Source of the DNA: Archangium sp.
GTDB taxonomy: Bacteria > Myxococcota > Myxococcia > Myxococcales > Myxococcaceae
Direction: 5' to 3'
Assembly: GCA_030695565.1 (NCBI GenBank)
Contig: JAUYRZ010000047.1
Coordinates: forward strand, 89,138-153,137
Length of the DNA stretch: 64,000 nucleotides
The notes beneath the pieces are model-generated. The model was given only the letters and a program-made list of their open reading frames with translations, ran no database searches and was not told the DNA's origin. The first letter of the stretch is position 1. Each line of letters begins with the position of its first letter. Shown in pieces: positions 7,643-16,197 of this stretch. The translations under genes were made by a program, and so were the position numbers.

Positions 7643-8761
7643 TCAGGAGGCGGCGAGCGCGTCGGCGATGGTGAGCAACGTCAGCATGTCGTCTGCACCT
7701 TCAGGCAACTCAGGCACCGCGATGGCCGTCGCGCTGGTACCGGCGCGCTGCTCGAGCTCGGTCAACAACGACAGATCCCGCTTCGCCGCGTCGAGCTCAC
7801 CCTGCGCCATCACCTGCAACCGCGGCAACGCGGCCTTCGCTTCTGCCGGCAGATCTTCCAGCGACGTCTCATCAGGCCAGCGCTTGCTGGTGTTGCGCGC
7901 GCGGCTGCGGTTGAGCACGAAGCCCCTGAACGGCAGCCCCAGCTCCTTCGTCTTGTCCTGAAAGAAGTGCGCTTCGGCCAGGGTCGCGGGCGCAGGCGAG
8001 GTCACCAGCAGGAACGCCACGTCAGGCCCGCTCAAGAACGTGCGCATCGCGTTCACGTCGACGTTGAGCGCCGAGAAGATGCCCGAGAAGGTCATCATGA
8101 AGGCGACCAGCTCGTGCGCGAACTCCTCGCCGAACACCGCGCCGAGGATCTTCTCGATCACCTTCGAGGCGGCCCGCGCCATCAGGCTGTCTCTCTTGGG
8201 CAAGAACGCCTGCAGCGCCGAGCTGTCCACCAGGCCGGAGAGCCTGCGCGGCGCCTCGAGAAAGTCGAGCGCGTGACGGGAAGGCGGCGTGTCGAGCACC
8301 ACCAGGTCGTAGCGGCCCTCGTTGACGAGGCGGTGCAGCGCCTCCATCGCGGTGTACTCGTGCATGCCCGCCACCATCGACGAGACCTGCTGGTAGATGC
8401 GGTTGCTCAACACCCGCTCGGCATCTTCGGGCGTCTTGGTGAGCCTGCGCACCGACTCGTCGGCCACCAGCTTGGGATCCAGCATCCACGCATCGAGCGA
8501 GGCCGGCGCGTGAATGCCCGCGGCGATCTGACGATCCGGCGGCACGGCCACCGGCGTGGGCGGATTGCGCGAGACACCGAGCGTCTCCGCCAACCGCTTC
8601 GAAGGATCGATCGTCAGCACCAACACCCGGCGACCTGCACGCGCTGCCGCCAGAGACAACGCAGCGGCCGTGGTGGTCTTGCCCACGCCCCCTGCACCGC
8701 AGCACACGATCACCCGCCGGTTGCGGATGAGCTCACCGATGCGCACCAGCTCGTTGGTCAT
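7643..8761 (-). CDS. ArsA/Get3-family ATPase (second of a pair)
   Basis: 372 residues from the ATG at 8761, which overlaps the TGA of the upstream partner by four bases (ATGA). The deviant Walker A motif CGAGGVGKTT opens the protein. Later come LTIDPSKRLAETLGV (switch-like segment typical of ArsA) and LVVLDTPPSRHALDFLEAP. In this SIMIBI ATPase family, dimers couple ATP hydrolysis to handling oxyanions or tail-anchored membrane proteins. No arsenite pump or ars regulator is nearby, so arsenic resistance is unlikely. The Cys residues expected of arsenite-binding ArsA are not evident. Paired ArsA-like genes without ars genes are a known pattern in several bacterial groups. The client is unknown. 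Confidence 0.85.
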   Translation of the reverse strand: MTNELVRIGELIRNRRVIVCCGAGGVGKTTTAAALSLAAARAGRRVLVLTIDPSKRLAETLGVSRNPPTPVAVPPDRQIAAGIHAPASLDAWMLDPKLVADESVRRLTKTPEDAERVLSNRIYQQVSSMVAGMHEYTAMEALHRLVNEGRYDLVVLDTPPSRHALDFLEAPRRLSGLVDSSALQAFLPKRDSLMARAASKVIEKILGAVFGEEFAHELVAFMMTFSGIFSALNVDVNAMRTFLSGPDVAFLLVTSPAPATLAEAHFFQDKTKELGLPFRGFVLNRSRARNTSKRWPDETSLEDLPAEAKAALPRLQVMAQGELDAAKRDLSLLTELEQRAGTSATAIAVPELPEGADDMLTLLTIADALAAS

Positions 8762-9681
8762 GAGGTGCGCCCTTCTTTTTCGAGCACGTCGGCCAGCCCG
8801 CTGATCAACGCCGCCCCGTGCGCGAGCTCGGGCAGCTCGATGATGGGCAACTTCGTCCCTGCGCGCAGGCGGGCGATCTCGCGGCGCGCCAGCACCGGCC
8901 GACGGAACCCTTCGGCGCCCAGCGGGTTGATGCGCTCCAACGGGCTCTGCAACGCCGACCGCTCGGCCGCGCTGAACGGATCGACCGGCACCCGGTTCAT
9001 CAACACGCCGCCCGTGGGCATGCCCGTCTTCTGCAAACCCTCCAGCAGCTCCAGGCACTCGCTGACCGGCAACGTCTCGGGGATCGCCACCACCCACGCC
9101 GCGCCCAGCTTCGGGTCGTTCAAGTACGACTGACCTTCACGCAGCGCCGCCGCGATGGGCCCGCGCGGCACCAGGCGCAGCAACAACTCAGGCAACCCGG
9201 TCAACGAGAGCGTGTGCCCCGTGGCCGGCATGTCGATGAGCACCAGCGAATGCTCCGGCTCGCCGCTGGGGAGCTTCGCGCGCAGCAAGGTGAGCAGCTG
9301 AAAGAAGACGCCCATCTCCTTGAAGGAGGGCCCCGCCGACAACAGCCGCCGCAACGCGTCCGAGCTCAGCGCCGCGCGCGCCAACGTGCCCGAGCGCAAC
9401 ACCGACTTGAGGAACAGCTCCTGGCCGGAGCGCGCCAGCAGCACCACGCCGTGAATTCCAGGCGCGACGAGCGTGGGGGCCGCGGTGAACCGATCGCGGC
9501 CGAAGTGACGGGCCAGCGGCGAATAGTCGTTCGGGTCATCACCGATGTCACAGATGAGAACCCGTACGCCTTTGCGCTGGGCCTGCGTGGCGAGGGCGGC
9601 CGTCAACGAAGAGCGGCCGACGCCACCCTTGCCGGTCATCAACACCACTCGCCTGGTGAACAACTCCTGGAGGGAACTCAT
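8758..9681 (-). CDS. ArsA/Get3-family ATPase (first of a pair)
   Basis: 307 residues. It begins SSLQELFTRRVVLMTGKGG; the Walker A motif is GKGGVGRSS, with Arg where the second Lys/Thr pattern usually has Lys. Other motifs are LICDIGDDP and LVLIDMPATGHTLSL, the switch II region of this family. It is shorter than its downstream partner and its nucleotide loop is altered, so the two may form an asymmetric heterodimer; that is an inference. The genes overlap by four bases and must be translationally coupled. The C-terminal part (LPELAHGAALISGLADVLE) is helical. Confidence 0.82.
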   Translation of the reverse strand: MSSLQELFTRRVVLMTGKGGVGRSSLTAALATQAQRKGVRVLICDIGDDPNDYSPLARHFGRDRFTAAPTLVAPGIHGVVLLARSGQELFLKSVLRSGTLARAALSSDALRRLLSAGPSFKEMGVFFQLLTLLRAKLPSGEPEHSLVLIDMPATGHTLSLTGLPELLLRLVPRGPIAAALREGQSYLNDPKLGAAWVVAIPETLPVSECLELLEGLQKTGMPTGGVLMNRVPVDPFSAAERSALQSPLERINPLGAEGFRRPVLARREIARLRAGTKLPIIELPELAHGAALISGLADVLEKEGRTS

Positions 9682-9738
9682 GCGACAGGTGCATCGCTAG
9701 CACAGCCGCATTCCGAACTTCGGGAGTGTTTGTGCCCT

Positions 9739-11022
9739 TCAGATCCAGGTTTCGGGAATCAGGCTGGCCTTCAGGTCGCGGAAGTCATTCAGCACCGGCC
9801 CCAACTTGGTGGCCGCGTCGCCTGCACCCGGCGTGGCCGCCAGCTTCGTCTGGTACTCGGTGATCGCCGTCAGCGCCTGCGCCCGCGTCATCGTCTTGAA
9901 GTTCGGAGGGGCCAGGCCCAGCTCGCGGAAGCCGGCGTCGATCTTCGGGGCGTACGCTTCCTGGAAACGCTGCGAGACGGGCCCATAGAAGATGAGGCGG
10001 ATGGTCTGGTCGCGCGTCGCCTCGAGCTCCTTGCGCTCGGCCGGTGTGGTCTCGGGGTGCTGAATGAGCCGCTGGGTCGCGTTGTAGAAGTCGCGCACCG
10101 GGCCACGCTGCGTGTCGGGGATGGGGGTGCTGCCGCTGAGCGCCGCCTCAAAACCCGCGGTCAGCTCGGTCTGCCGCGTCTTGAGGTCGGCGATGGCCGG
10201 GCGCGGCTTGCCGTCGTCGAAGCCGCGCGTCTTGGTCCACACGGTGACGTTTTCGCCCTTGCGCATGCCCTCGAAGGCCTTCTTGGTGATGGCCTCGCTG
10301 TCGCCGCGGGTCAGCTTCTCCCAGGCCTTCTGGTGCGCGGTCGCGCCCGAGGCAGCGCCGGGTGACGAGCCGTCGTAGGCGACGATGGTCTTCGCCTCGG
10401 GGAACATCGCGGTGTACTTCTCCATCATGTTCTCGCCGCCCGAGTAGCAGCCGGCGATGAGCAGATCCTGCACGCTCTTGGCGCCTTTGGGCATCGCTTC
10501 GGCCAGCGCGCCGACCGTGGGCCAGTCGAGCTTGCCGTTGTTCTCGCCGTACACGCCGTAGCCGACGTGGTGACCGGAGAGCACGAGCCGCGAAGGCGCC
10601 TGGCCGCCGCGCTCGGCCTGCGCCCACTGCTGCGCGATGCCGGCCAGCTCGTCACGCGAGTCGGCGCCCGCGTTGGTGAGCACGTCGGCGATCTTCCTGG
10701 TCTGCTCCGCGGGCAGGCCCAGCGTCAGCGCGAACGACATCGCGCCTTCCGGCTTGCTCAGGTCGTGCCCGCCGATGGTGTCGTCTTTGGCGGCGTCCTT
10801 CACCACGGCGACGCTGGTGCCCCGGGCCGTCAGCGCGTCTGACTCGAGCGTCGAGCGGTGCGCGGCGGAGTTGTTCATCGCGACGAAGAGCACCTTGTCG
10901 TTCGTCTTGGGAGCCCAGGCGGCCGGAGCGGCAGGCGTCTGCGTCGCAGGCCGGTTCGCGGGGGTGGTGCCAGGTGCAGTCGTCGTCGGAGGGCGCGGGG
11001 TGCTGCCGATGCGGGAGGACAT
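9739..11022 (-). CDS. MSSRIGS-tagged caspase-like (clan CD) putative peptidase
   Basis: 427 residues from the ATG at 11022. No Sec or Tat signal is seen. The N-terminus (MSSRIGSTPRPP) leads into a Pro/Thr/Ala-rich disordered linker to about residue 40. The domain starts with a strand (DKVLFVAM) and has a His on a hydrophobic strand followed by Gly-rich sequence (RLVLSGHHVGYG, His151/152), then a Cys after another strand (DLLIAGCYSG, Cys192). This order and spacing match the catalytic His-Cys dyad of caspase/gingipain/clostripain folds. A helical C-terminus of about 170 residues has no match I know. The same N-terminal tag occurs on the neighbouring zincin-like protein. It may be a delivered or exported effector; that is inference. 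Confidence 0.6.
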   Translation of the reverse strand: MSSRIGSTPRPPTTTAPGTTPANRPATQTPAAPAAWAPKTNDKVLFVAMNNSAAHRSTLESDALTARGTSVAVVKDAAKDDTIGGHDLSKPEGAMSFALTLGLPAEQTRKIADVLTNAGADSRDELAGIAQQWAQAERGGQAPSRLVLSGHHVGYGVYGENNGKLDWPTVGALAEAMPKGAKSVQDLLIAGCYSGGENMMEKYTAMFPEAKTIVAYDGSSPGAASGATAHQKAWEKLTRGDSEAITKKAFEGMRKGENVTVWTKTRGFDDGKPRPAIADLKTRQTELTAGFEAALSGSTPIPDTQRGPVRDFYNATQRLIQHPETTPAERKELEATRDQTIRLIFYGPVSQRFQEAYAPKIDAGFRELGLAPPNFKTMTRAQALTAITEYQTKLAATPGAGDAATKLGPVLNDFRDLKASLIPETWI

Positions 11023-11268
11023 GGGCAGCAATGTTCACCGAACGCAGCGCTCTTGCAACGAGTGCCCCGGAAAAAGTCGCGGCACACCGTTCAACCCGAG
11101 CGCGCGGAGGCGCTCGTTGAGCACCACGTTGAGCACCACCACCGGCAGCCGAACCGTGCGTTCATCAGCGCGTATCTGCAAAAGCACCTCGAGCCCACTG
11201 AGGCGCGGCAGGTTGCTCGTGCTGTTCCGTCGTCGGCGCGCCGCTGAGTCGAACGCAAAGTCGAGGGC

Positions 11269-12573
11269 TCACCTCATGGCGTCGAGCACGTCCTTCTGCA
11301 CTGCCTTGTCGAGCCCCTCGAGGCGCTTCGGAACCTGCGCGCGCACCTCGGCAGGGAGCTTCTTCAAGGTTCGTCCGAGTACTTTCATCTCCTCCGCGCC
11401 GGCCCCGGTGCGGAGCAAGGCGAGCGCGAGCTCTTTCACGTACTCGGGGCGCACCGCCTTCATGGCCCCGGCGTCGTCGCCCAACCTGCCGATGAGATCC
11501 GTCACCTTCGCGTGCTCCTCGCGCATCACGCGGGTTCGCTTGCCTGCGCTCAAGATCGGCTTCTCGACGTTCTCGTCGGCCTTCTTGTATTGCCTCGAGG
11601 CCTCGCGCGCGTACTCGGTGGCGACGCGCGCTTGTACGCCGTCCTCCCCGAACTTCACCCACTGCTGCGCGTATTCGTCGAGACCGTCGCGCTGATCCGC
11701 CGTCAGCTGCGTGTCGTCCTTCTTCCCGATCTCGGACCACACCCGGGCACTGGTGACGTTGCCGGCGGTCTCCTCGTTGTAGATCGACGTGTCCATGCCG
11801 CCGTTGGCGGTGTGGTGCGAGTGCGTCGCCTCGTGCGCGAGGAGCGCGGCCAAGGCCTCGGGGGAACGTTGGAGCGACGGCTCGAGCTCGATCTCACCGC
11901 TGGTGTGCGTGCGCCCCGCGCCCCGGCCGTCTTCGAAGTTCACCTTACCGTCGACGATGAGCGTCCGCTGGTAGTCGACGAGCTCGGGGTTCTCCTTGCC
12001 CCACGCCGTGCGCGCGGCGAGCTCGGTGGCGACTGCCAGCTGCAGCCCGAGGTCCTCGACCGCGCCCAGGCGCATCGACTCGCTGAGCTCCGCGAGCTCC
12101 GAGTTGCCCATCGTCTGCACCTGCGCCATGCGGAGCGCGACGGGCGCGAAGCCGAACGGTGTCTCGCGTGAGATCTCGGCCTTGAGCTGCTTCGGGAGGT
12201 TCTGGAACACCTCCTTCGCCACCGCGGGCTCGAGGTCGGCCATCACCTTGGCGACCGCATCTTTCCCCTGGGGGGCGACGAGCTTGATGAGCTCGAGCGC
12301 CGCCTTCGCCCCGCTGCTCAGCTTCAGCGCCGCCATGCTGCCGTGGGCAGCGGCGCGCAGCAGGGCCACGTCGCCCGCGAGGCCCTGCTTCACCGGTATG
12401 GCCACGGGCTTGTGACCGCCCGTCAGGTTCGCGGGCTTCTTCTTCGGCGAGCCGTCGAAGGTCGTGTCACGGGCCTTCGAGCTCGGCTTCGGGGCGGTCG
12501 CCTTCGGCGACTCGACTGTGGGAGAGACCACCCGGGGAGCACTGCCGGCACTGCCGATGCGCGGAGAGGACAT
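11269..12573 (-). CDS. MSSPRIGS-tagged HExxH zincin-like protein
   Basis: 434 residues from the ATG at 12573. Like its downstream neighbour it starts with a short tag (MSSPRIGSAGSAPR) and a Ser/Pro/Lys-rich linker to about residue 60, without a signal peptide. A helical region follows, then HEATH at 247-251 on a helix (ALLAHEATHSHH) and, about 20 residues later, YNEETAGNVTSARVW. This arrangement suggests gluzincin-type zinc binding (two His plus a downstream Glu at 267/268) with catalytic Glu248. The C-terminal third is charged and helical. It is about 246 bases upstream of the caspase-like gene on the same strand. A peptidase is the best guess. The substrate and location are unknown. Confidence 0.6.
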   Translation of the reverse strand: MSSPRIGSAGSAPRVVSPTVESPKATAPKPSSKARDTTFDGSPKKKPANLTGGHKPVAIPVKQGLAGDVALLRAAAHGSMAALKLSSGAKAALELIKLVAPQGKDAVAKVMADLEPAVAKEVFQNLPKQLKAEISRETPFGFAPVALRMAQVQTMGNSELAELSESMRLGAVEDLGLQLAVATELAARTAWGKENPELVDYQRTLIVDGKVNFEDGRGAGRTHTSGEIELEPSLQRSPEALAALLAHEATHSHHTANGGMDTSIYNEETAGNVTSARVWSEIGKKDDTQLTADQRDGLDEYAQQWVKFGEDGVQARVATEYAREASRQYKKADENVEKPILSAGKRTRVMREEHAKVTDLIGRLGDDAGAMKAVRPEYVKELALALLRTGAGAEEMKVLGRTLKKLPAEVRAQVPKRLEGLDKAVQKDVLDAMR

Positions 12574-12655
12574 GCGGCACACTTGAACAACCCGCTCGAC
12601 GCGGACAAGGGGGCACGTGCGTTTGTCCGGTTTCGGCGCGCGTTCTCGATGAACT

Positions 12656-12685
12656 GGCTGGAGTCGTGTGCGCGCGACTCCAGCC
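12656..12685. promoter_or_regulatory. 11-bp perfect inverted repeat between divergent genes
   Basis: GGCTGGAGTCG (12656-12666) and CGACTCCAGCC (12675-12685) are exact reverse complements separated by eight bases. They lie in the divergent space between the zincin-like gene (start 12573) and the cytochrome gene (start 12819). No T-run follows, so a protein-binding operator or an RNA hairpin is more likely than a terminator. Confidence 0.45.
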
Positions 12686-12818
12686 CATCGTCCCTGGCGC
12701 GCACCTCACCCCGATTTTCCAGAGCCAGAAGTTGACCCCTTGAACTCTGCGGCTTCATTGACGCCTCCCCCTGAATTGGAAGCACGCAGCCTGATGACTC
12801 CCGTACTCTTGGAGCGCC

Positions 12819-13742
12819 ATGGACTTCTGGGTCGCAGCCCTCCTGCTCAGCGCCGTCCCGTCGATCGACACGCCCAGCGGTCCACGTGAGGCGTCTTCGA
12901 ACTGGTGCGCGCCCTGCCACGTGATGCAGCACGAGACGTGGCGCGCGTCCCGGCATGCGGTGGCCGCGACGAATCGGCTGTACACCACCAACCACCGACA
13001 GTGGCCGATGCGCTGGTGCGACGAGTGCCACCAGCCGCTCGCGCTGGAGGAAGGCGTGGGCTGCGCGAGCTGCCACGTGAAGGAGCGACGCATTCTCACC
13101 TCTGCGCCGCCCACCCCGCGCGGGCTCGAGGCTCACGCTGAGCGGCACGAGCCCGCGCTCTCGACCGAAGAAGCGTGCGCGCGGTGTCACCAGTTCAACT
13201 TCCCGATCAGCGACGCAGAGCCGGTGAAGTTCTCAACGCTGCCCATGCAGAACACCGTCGCGGAGTGGCGAGCGTGGGGCGCCAGCAAGCCCTGCCAGGC
13301 TTGTCACCTGAACCAGGGCTCGCACGCGATGACCGGCAGCCATGACCTCGCGCGGCTGCGCAAGGCGCTCACGGCGCAGGTCACCCGGCGCGGCGCAGAC
13401 GTCGAGCTGCGCCTCGAGAGCCATCGCGCGGGTCACGCCGTCCCGACGGGAGATCCCTTTCGCGCCTTGCGTCTCGAACTCTTCGATGCAGAAGACACGC
13501 TCGTCCTGCAGCGCAGCTTCGGCCATCACGCGCGCGGCGCCGACGGCGGCATGGAGGACCAAGCGGTGCCCCCGTCTCTCGATGGCGGAGTTCCTTCGCG
13601 CCGCTTCGCCCTCACCGCCCCCGAGGCGACTCGCTACCGCCTCGTCTTCGTCTACGTCGGCCCGCGCACCGCCGCGGCGGTCGGCAGCGAGGCCGAGGTC
13701 GAACTGCAGGCAGGACCCATCACCGAGGAGCCCCTTCCATGA
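12819..13742 (+). CDS. exported five-heme cytochrome c
   Basis: 307 residues. A short hydrophobic N-terminus (MDFWVAALLLSAVPS) should direct export. Five CxxCH haem-attachment motifs are present in the first 170 residues: WCAPCH, WCDECH, GCASCH, ACARCH and PCQACH. The pattern resembles the cytochrome c554/multihaem family that carries electrons in the periplasm. The last 120 residues lack haem motifs and look like a beta-sandwich (GADVELRLESHRAGHAVPTG). The stop overlaps the ATG of the next gene by four bases, so a three-gene operon follows. No terminal reductase is adjacent. The electron donor and acceptor are unknown. Confidence 0.85.
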   Translation: MDFWVAALLLSAVPSIDTPSGPREASSNWCAPCHVMQHETWRASRHAVAATNRLYTTNHRQWPMRWCDECHQPLALEEGVGCASCHVKERRILTSAPPTPRGLEAHAERHEPALSTEEACARCHQFNFPISDAEPVKFSTLPMQNTVAEWRAWGASKPCQACHLNQGSHAMTGSHDLARLRKALTAQVTRRGADVELRLESHRAGHAVPTGDPFRALRLELFDAEDTLVLQRSFGHHARGADGGMEDQAVPPSLDGGVPSRRFALTAPEATRYRLVFVYVGPRTAAAVGSEAEVELQAGPITEEPLP

Positions 13743-14536
13743 GCTCGATGCTGTTGATGACGCTGAGCGCGCTGCTCGGCCAGTACGGAACGACCACCAC
13801 CGTGAACGGCTTCACGAAGGACGGCGCGTTTCTCGTCGGGTCGACCCGCGACGAGAGCTTGACCCAGGGCACATTCGTCACGACCTGGTACCAGTCCACG
13901 GTCACCGGCGACCTGGAGGTGTTCACGCCAGACGACGACGGCAACCCCGACGCTGAGTTCACCGGCTGGCTGTCGAAGCACCCGATCGGTCTCCAGCCGA
14001 TCGCCGGGCGCACGTCGCCCGACGGCCTCGTCACCATCGACATCGTTCTCGAGCGCGGTGGCAGCAGCGGCGACAGCTGGGCGCCCGATACGACCTGGCG
14101 CGTCCTCGCGAGGTGGAAGGACCGCGTGCGGTTCCTCAAGAGATTCACCAACGCCACCAGGTGCGAAATCGAATGGCTGCCCAGTTCCCGCGCCGTGCTG
14201 ATTTGGACGGAGTCGAGCGGGTACACGATGGGCGTTCGAGGCGCGTCGCTGCCGACCCAGGATCGCACCGTGGACCTGTGGCCGATCGACTTGCCGGTCA
14301 TCAACGTGGCCGGAGCGGACCCGAAGAAGACCGAAGGCGTCATCAAGAAGCTGCCCGATGGACCGCGCTACGTGCCTTCCACCGCCGTGAAAAAGCGCCC
14401 CGCCACAGTGGTGTACTTTGCGCCCGGCCAGGAACCGCGCGCTCGCTTGCTGCTCCCGTATCTGCCCGGGGCAACCCTCGCGCCGCTCGACTGGGTCGCG
14501 CCTTACGATGTCGTCGTCGCCCTGGGAGGCACGTGA
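13739..14536 (+). CDS. exported protein with LytR_C-like C-terminal domain (first)
   Basis: 265 residues, with a weak hydrophobic start (SSMLLMTLSALLG). The ATG overlaps the cytochrome stop and its own TGA overlaps the next ATG. Most of the protein is beta-rich and unfamiliar. The last 50 residues (KKRPATVVYFAPGQEPRAR, then DVVVALG) fit the end of the LytR/CpsA/Psr C-terminal domain, in which a strand TVVYYRPG is followed by a helix and a final VVVVLG strand. The next gene ends the same way, so the two are diverged paralogues in tandem. A role in the periplasm with the cytochrome is inferred from coupling only. Confidence 0.7.
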   Translation: MSSMLLMTLSALLGQYGTTTTVNGFTKDGAFLVGSTRDESLTQGTFVTTWYQSTVTGDLEVFTPDDDGNPDAEFTGWLSKHPIGLQPIAGRTSPDGLVTIDIVLERGGSSGDSWAPDTTWRVLARWKDRVRFLKRFTNATRCEIEWLPSSRAVLIWTESSGYTMGVRGASLPTQDRTVDLWPIDLPVINVAGADPKKTEGVIKKLPDGPRYVPSTAVKKRPATVVYFAPGQEPRARLLLPYLPGATLAPLDWVAPYDVVVALGGT

Positions 14537-15255
14537 TGCGCGCGCTCTGGCTCAGCCTTTTTGTGGCGGCCCCGGCGCTGGCGACCTCGATGACGTGGGT
14601 CGACGGTGGAGTGCACGTCACGGTGGATTCGGAGGAGGAAGCCCCGCCGAGCTTTCGCTGGTTCGACGCGTATTCGCCCCGAGGTCGGGACGCTGAGCCC
14701 GCGGAAGACGGTTCCTCGAAGCCGTCGCTGATTGCCCCCGACGGCAGCAAGCTGAGCTTCACCCTCACTCACAGCGAGGGGTCCTGGGCAGGCAACGCCT
14801 TCACGCCGAACACGACCTTCCGCCCGTCGGTGAAGCGGGGCTCCGTGGAGTGGCCGGTGACGCTCCCGCTGATCCCGGATCGCGTGTGGGTCTGGTGGAG
14901 CCCCGACAGCCGCCGCGCGCTGCTCGAGCTCGTCACGGGCAACGACAGCCTGCTGCTGCTGGTGCCGGGTGCCTTTCCGCGTGTGCAGGTGCTCTACCCG
15001 CCGAAGGCGCCCCTCGACGCCGATGCGCTGGCGAAGGTCGACCTGCTGGCGGCGAAGGTGGGCTGCGTGGTCGCGTTCGCCGGCGAGGCGAAGAAGGAAC
15101 GGCCGAAGACCGTTGTGTACGCAGAGAAGGGCCACGAGGTGCAGGCGAAAACGCTGGCCGGTTTGTTACCGGGCGGCGCCAGCGTCGAGCCGCTGACGTG
15201 GAAGGTGAACGCGAGCCTGGTCATCGCAGTGGGCGAGTCGTTCAAGCCTCGCTGA
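14536..15255 (+). CDS. exported protein with LytR_C-like C-terminal domain (second)
   Basis: 239 residues from the ATG at 14536, inside the preceding TGA (TGATG overlap). The signal peptide MRALWLSLFVAAPALA is clear, with cleavage after ALA. The C-terminal 85 residues (VQVLYPPKAPLDADALAK, KTVVYAEKGHEVQAKTL, SLVIAVGESF) match the LytR_C pattern better than the upstream paralogue does. Both proteins contain a segment describing values and strands before it (WVWWSPDSRRALLEL here, CEIEWLPSSRAVLIWTE there), which suggests one duplicated ancestral gene. The function is unknown. The protein should be periplasmic. Confidence 0.72.
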   Translation: MRALWLSLFVAAPALATSMTWVDGGVHVTVDSEEEAPPSFRWFDAYSPRGRDAEPAEDGSSKPSLIAPDGSKLSFTLTHSEGSWAGNAFTPNTTFRPSVKRGSVEWPVTLPLIPDRVWVWWSPDSRRALLELVTGNDSLLLLVPGAFPRVQVLYPPKAPLDADALAKVDLLAAKVGCVVAFAGEAKKERPKTVVYAEKGHEVQAKTLAGLLPGGASVEPLTWKVNASLVIAVGESFKPR

Positions 15256-15434
15256 GGGGCAACAGCGGGTCGTGCCGGCGGACCTGCAGCAGGGAGCGGC
15301 AGCGCCCCCAAGTCGCAGTCGCACGAACGCCCGAATTTGAAGTTCGGGACCAGGGTGACGCCGGGCAGCGGGCGCGCGCGGAACACCGCCTCGAGCCCTT
15401 GAATGGCTGCATCCATGCGGTGCGAGGTCGCCCT

Positions 15435-16142
15435 TCAGCCCCAGAACTTCCACCAAGGAGCTTGTTTCGGAGGTTCCGGGGGAGGCCTCGGAATGAAGAT
15501 GGCGACCCCTTCTTCTGGCTCACCCTCTTCCATCCGCGGCTTTCGTTTCGCGGGCAAGGCGCGGCGGAACTCGTCGAAACCTGCAGGCAGGCCGTGCTCG
15601 AAGTCCCACTCCTCCAGGGCGGCCAGACAGGCTTCACAACCGCGCGCGTGTTCAGTGAACGCCCGGGTGCAGCCTTCGTAGCGGTAGATGCCGCTGAGCG
15701 CCGCTTCGGTGTCGGGCGAGTGCAGCGTCATGGGCACCCAGCCCTCGGCCCCCAGCAGCTTGCGCTGGGTCTGCGGGCGCAGCAGGTACAACCCCGCATC
15801 ACCCGATTCGAAGACCATCAGCTGCAGCGCGGAAGGCGAAGCGCCGTGGTCTCCGGCGATCAACAAGGCGTCGGCGGCGTAGCCGATCAACGCGTCACCT
15901 TCGGCGTCGGCGGGCAACACCCGACCCACCCACCCGGCGAGCACCTCGCGGGGCGGCGGCTGGCGGCCGGTCAACGCGAAGACCTTCGCCTCGGCCGCCC
16001 GGGCTGAATCGGCGTACCAGCCGATGAGCGCACTGACGACCTCGGAGAGCTCGCCGCTGGCCTCTGCCTGCAGCTCGACCTGCAGCCCCAGCGCGCTGAA
16101 GAACGCCTGCTGCTCGCGACTCGAGGTGCGGGGTGGAGTCAC
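15435..16142 (-). CDS. hypothetical protein with a C-H-C-C cluster
   Basis: 235 residues, soluble, with no signal peptide. The first 100 residues are helical and acidic. In the last third, GCTRAFTEHARGCEACLAAL carries Cys, His and a CxxC spaced like the zinc site of zf-HC2 anti-sigma or structural zinc ribbons. The C-terminus is Pro-rich (PRPPPEPPKQAPWWKFWG) with an aromatic end. I do not recognise the family. It is divergent from the PEGA-like gene at 16198 with 55 bases between starts. Start codon ATG at 16142. Confidence 0.65.
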   Translation of the reverse strand: MTPPRTSSREQQAFFSALGLQVELQAEASGELSEVVSALIGWYADSARAAEAKVFALTGRQPPPREVLAGWVGRVLPADAEGDALIGYAADALLIAGDHGASPSALQLMVFESGDAGLYLLRPQTQRKLLGAEGWVPMTLHSPDTEAALSGIYRYEGCTRAFTEHARGCEACLAALEEWDFEHGLPAGFDEFRRALPAKRKPRMEEGEPEEGVAIFIPRPPPEPPKQAPWWKFWG

Positions 16143-16197
16143 GGGGCCTCTTGTCTCCGAAGCCGCTCACGAAGTCCACGTCAGGCCATGGTAGACC

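Noticed and set aside
7643..9681. ArsA pair as arsenic resistance
   Set aside because: No arsB, acr3, arsC or ars regulator is adjacent and the expected Cys ligands are not evident.
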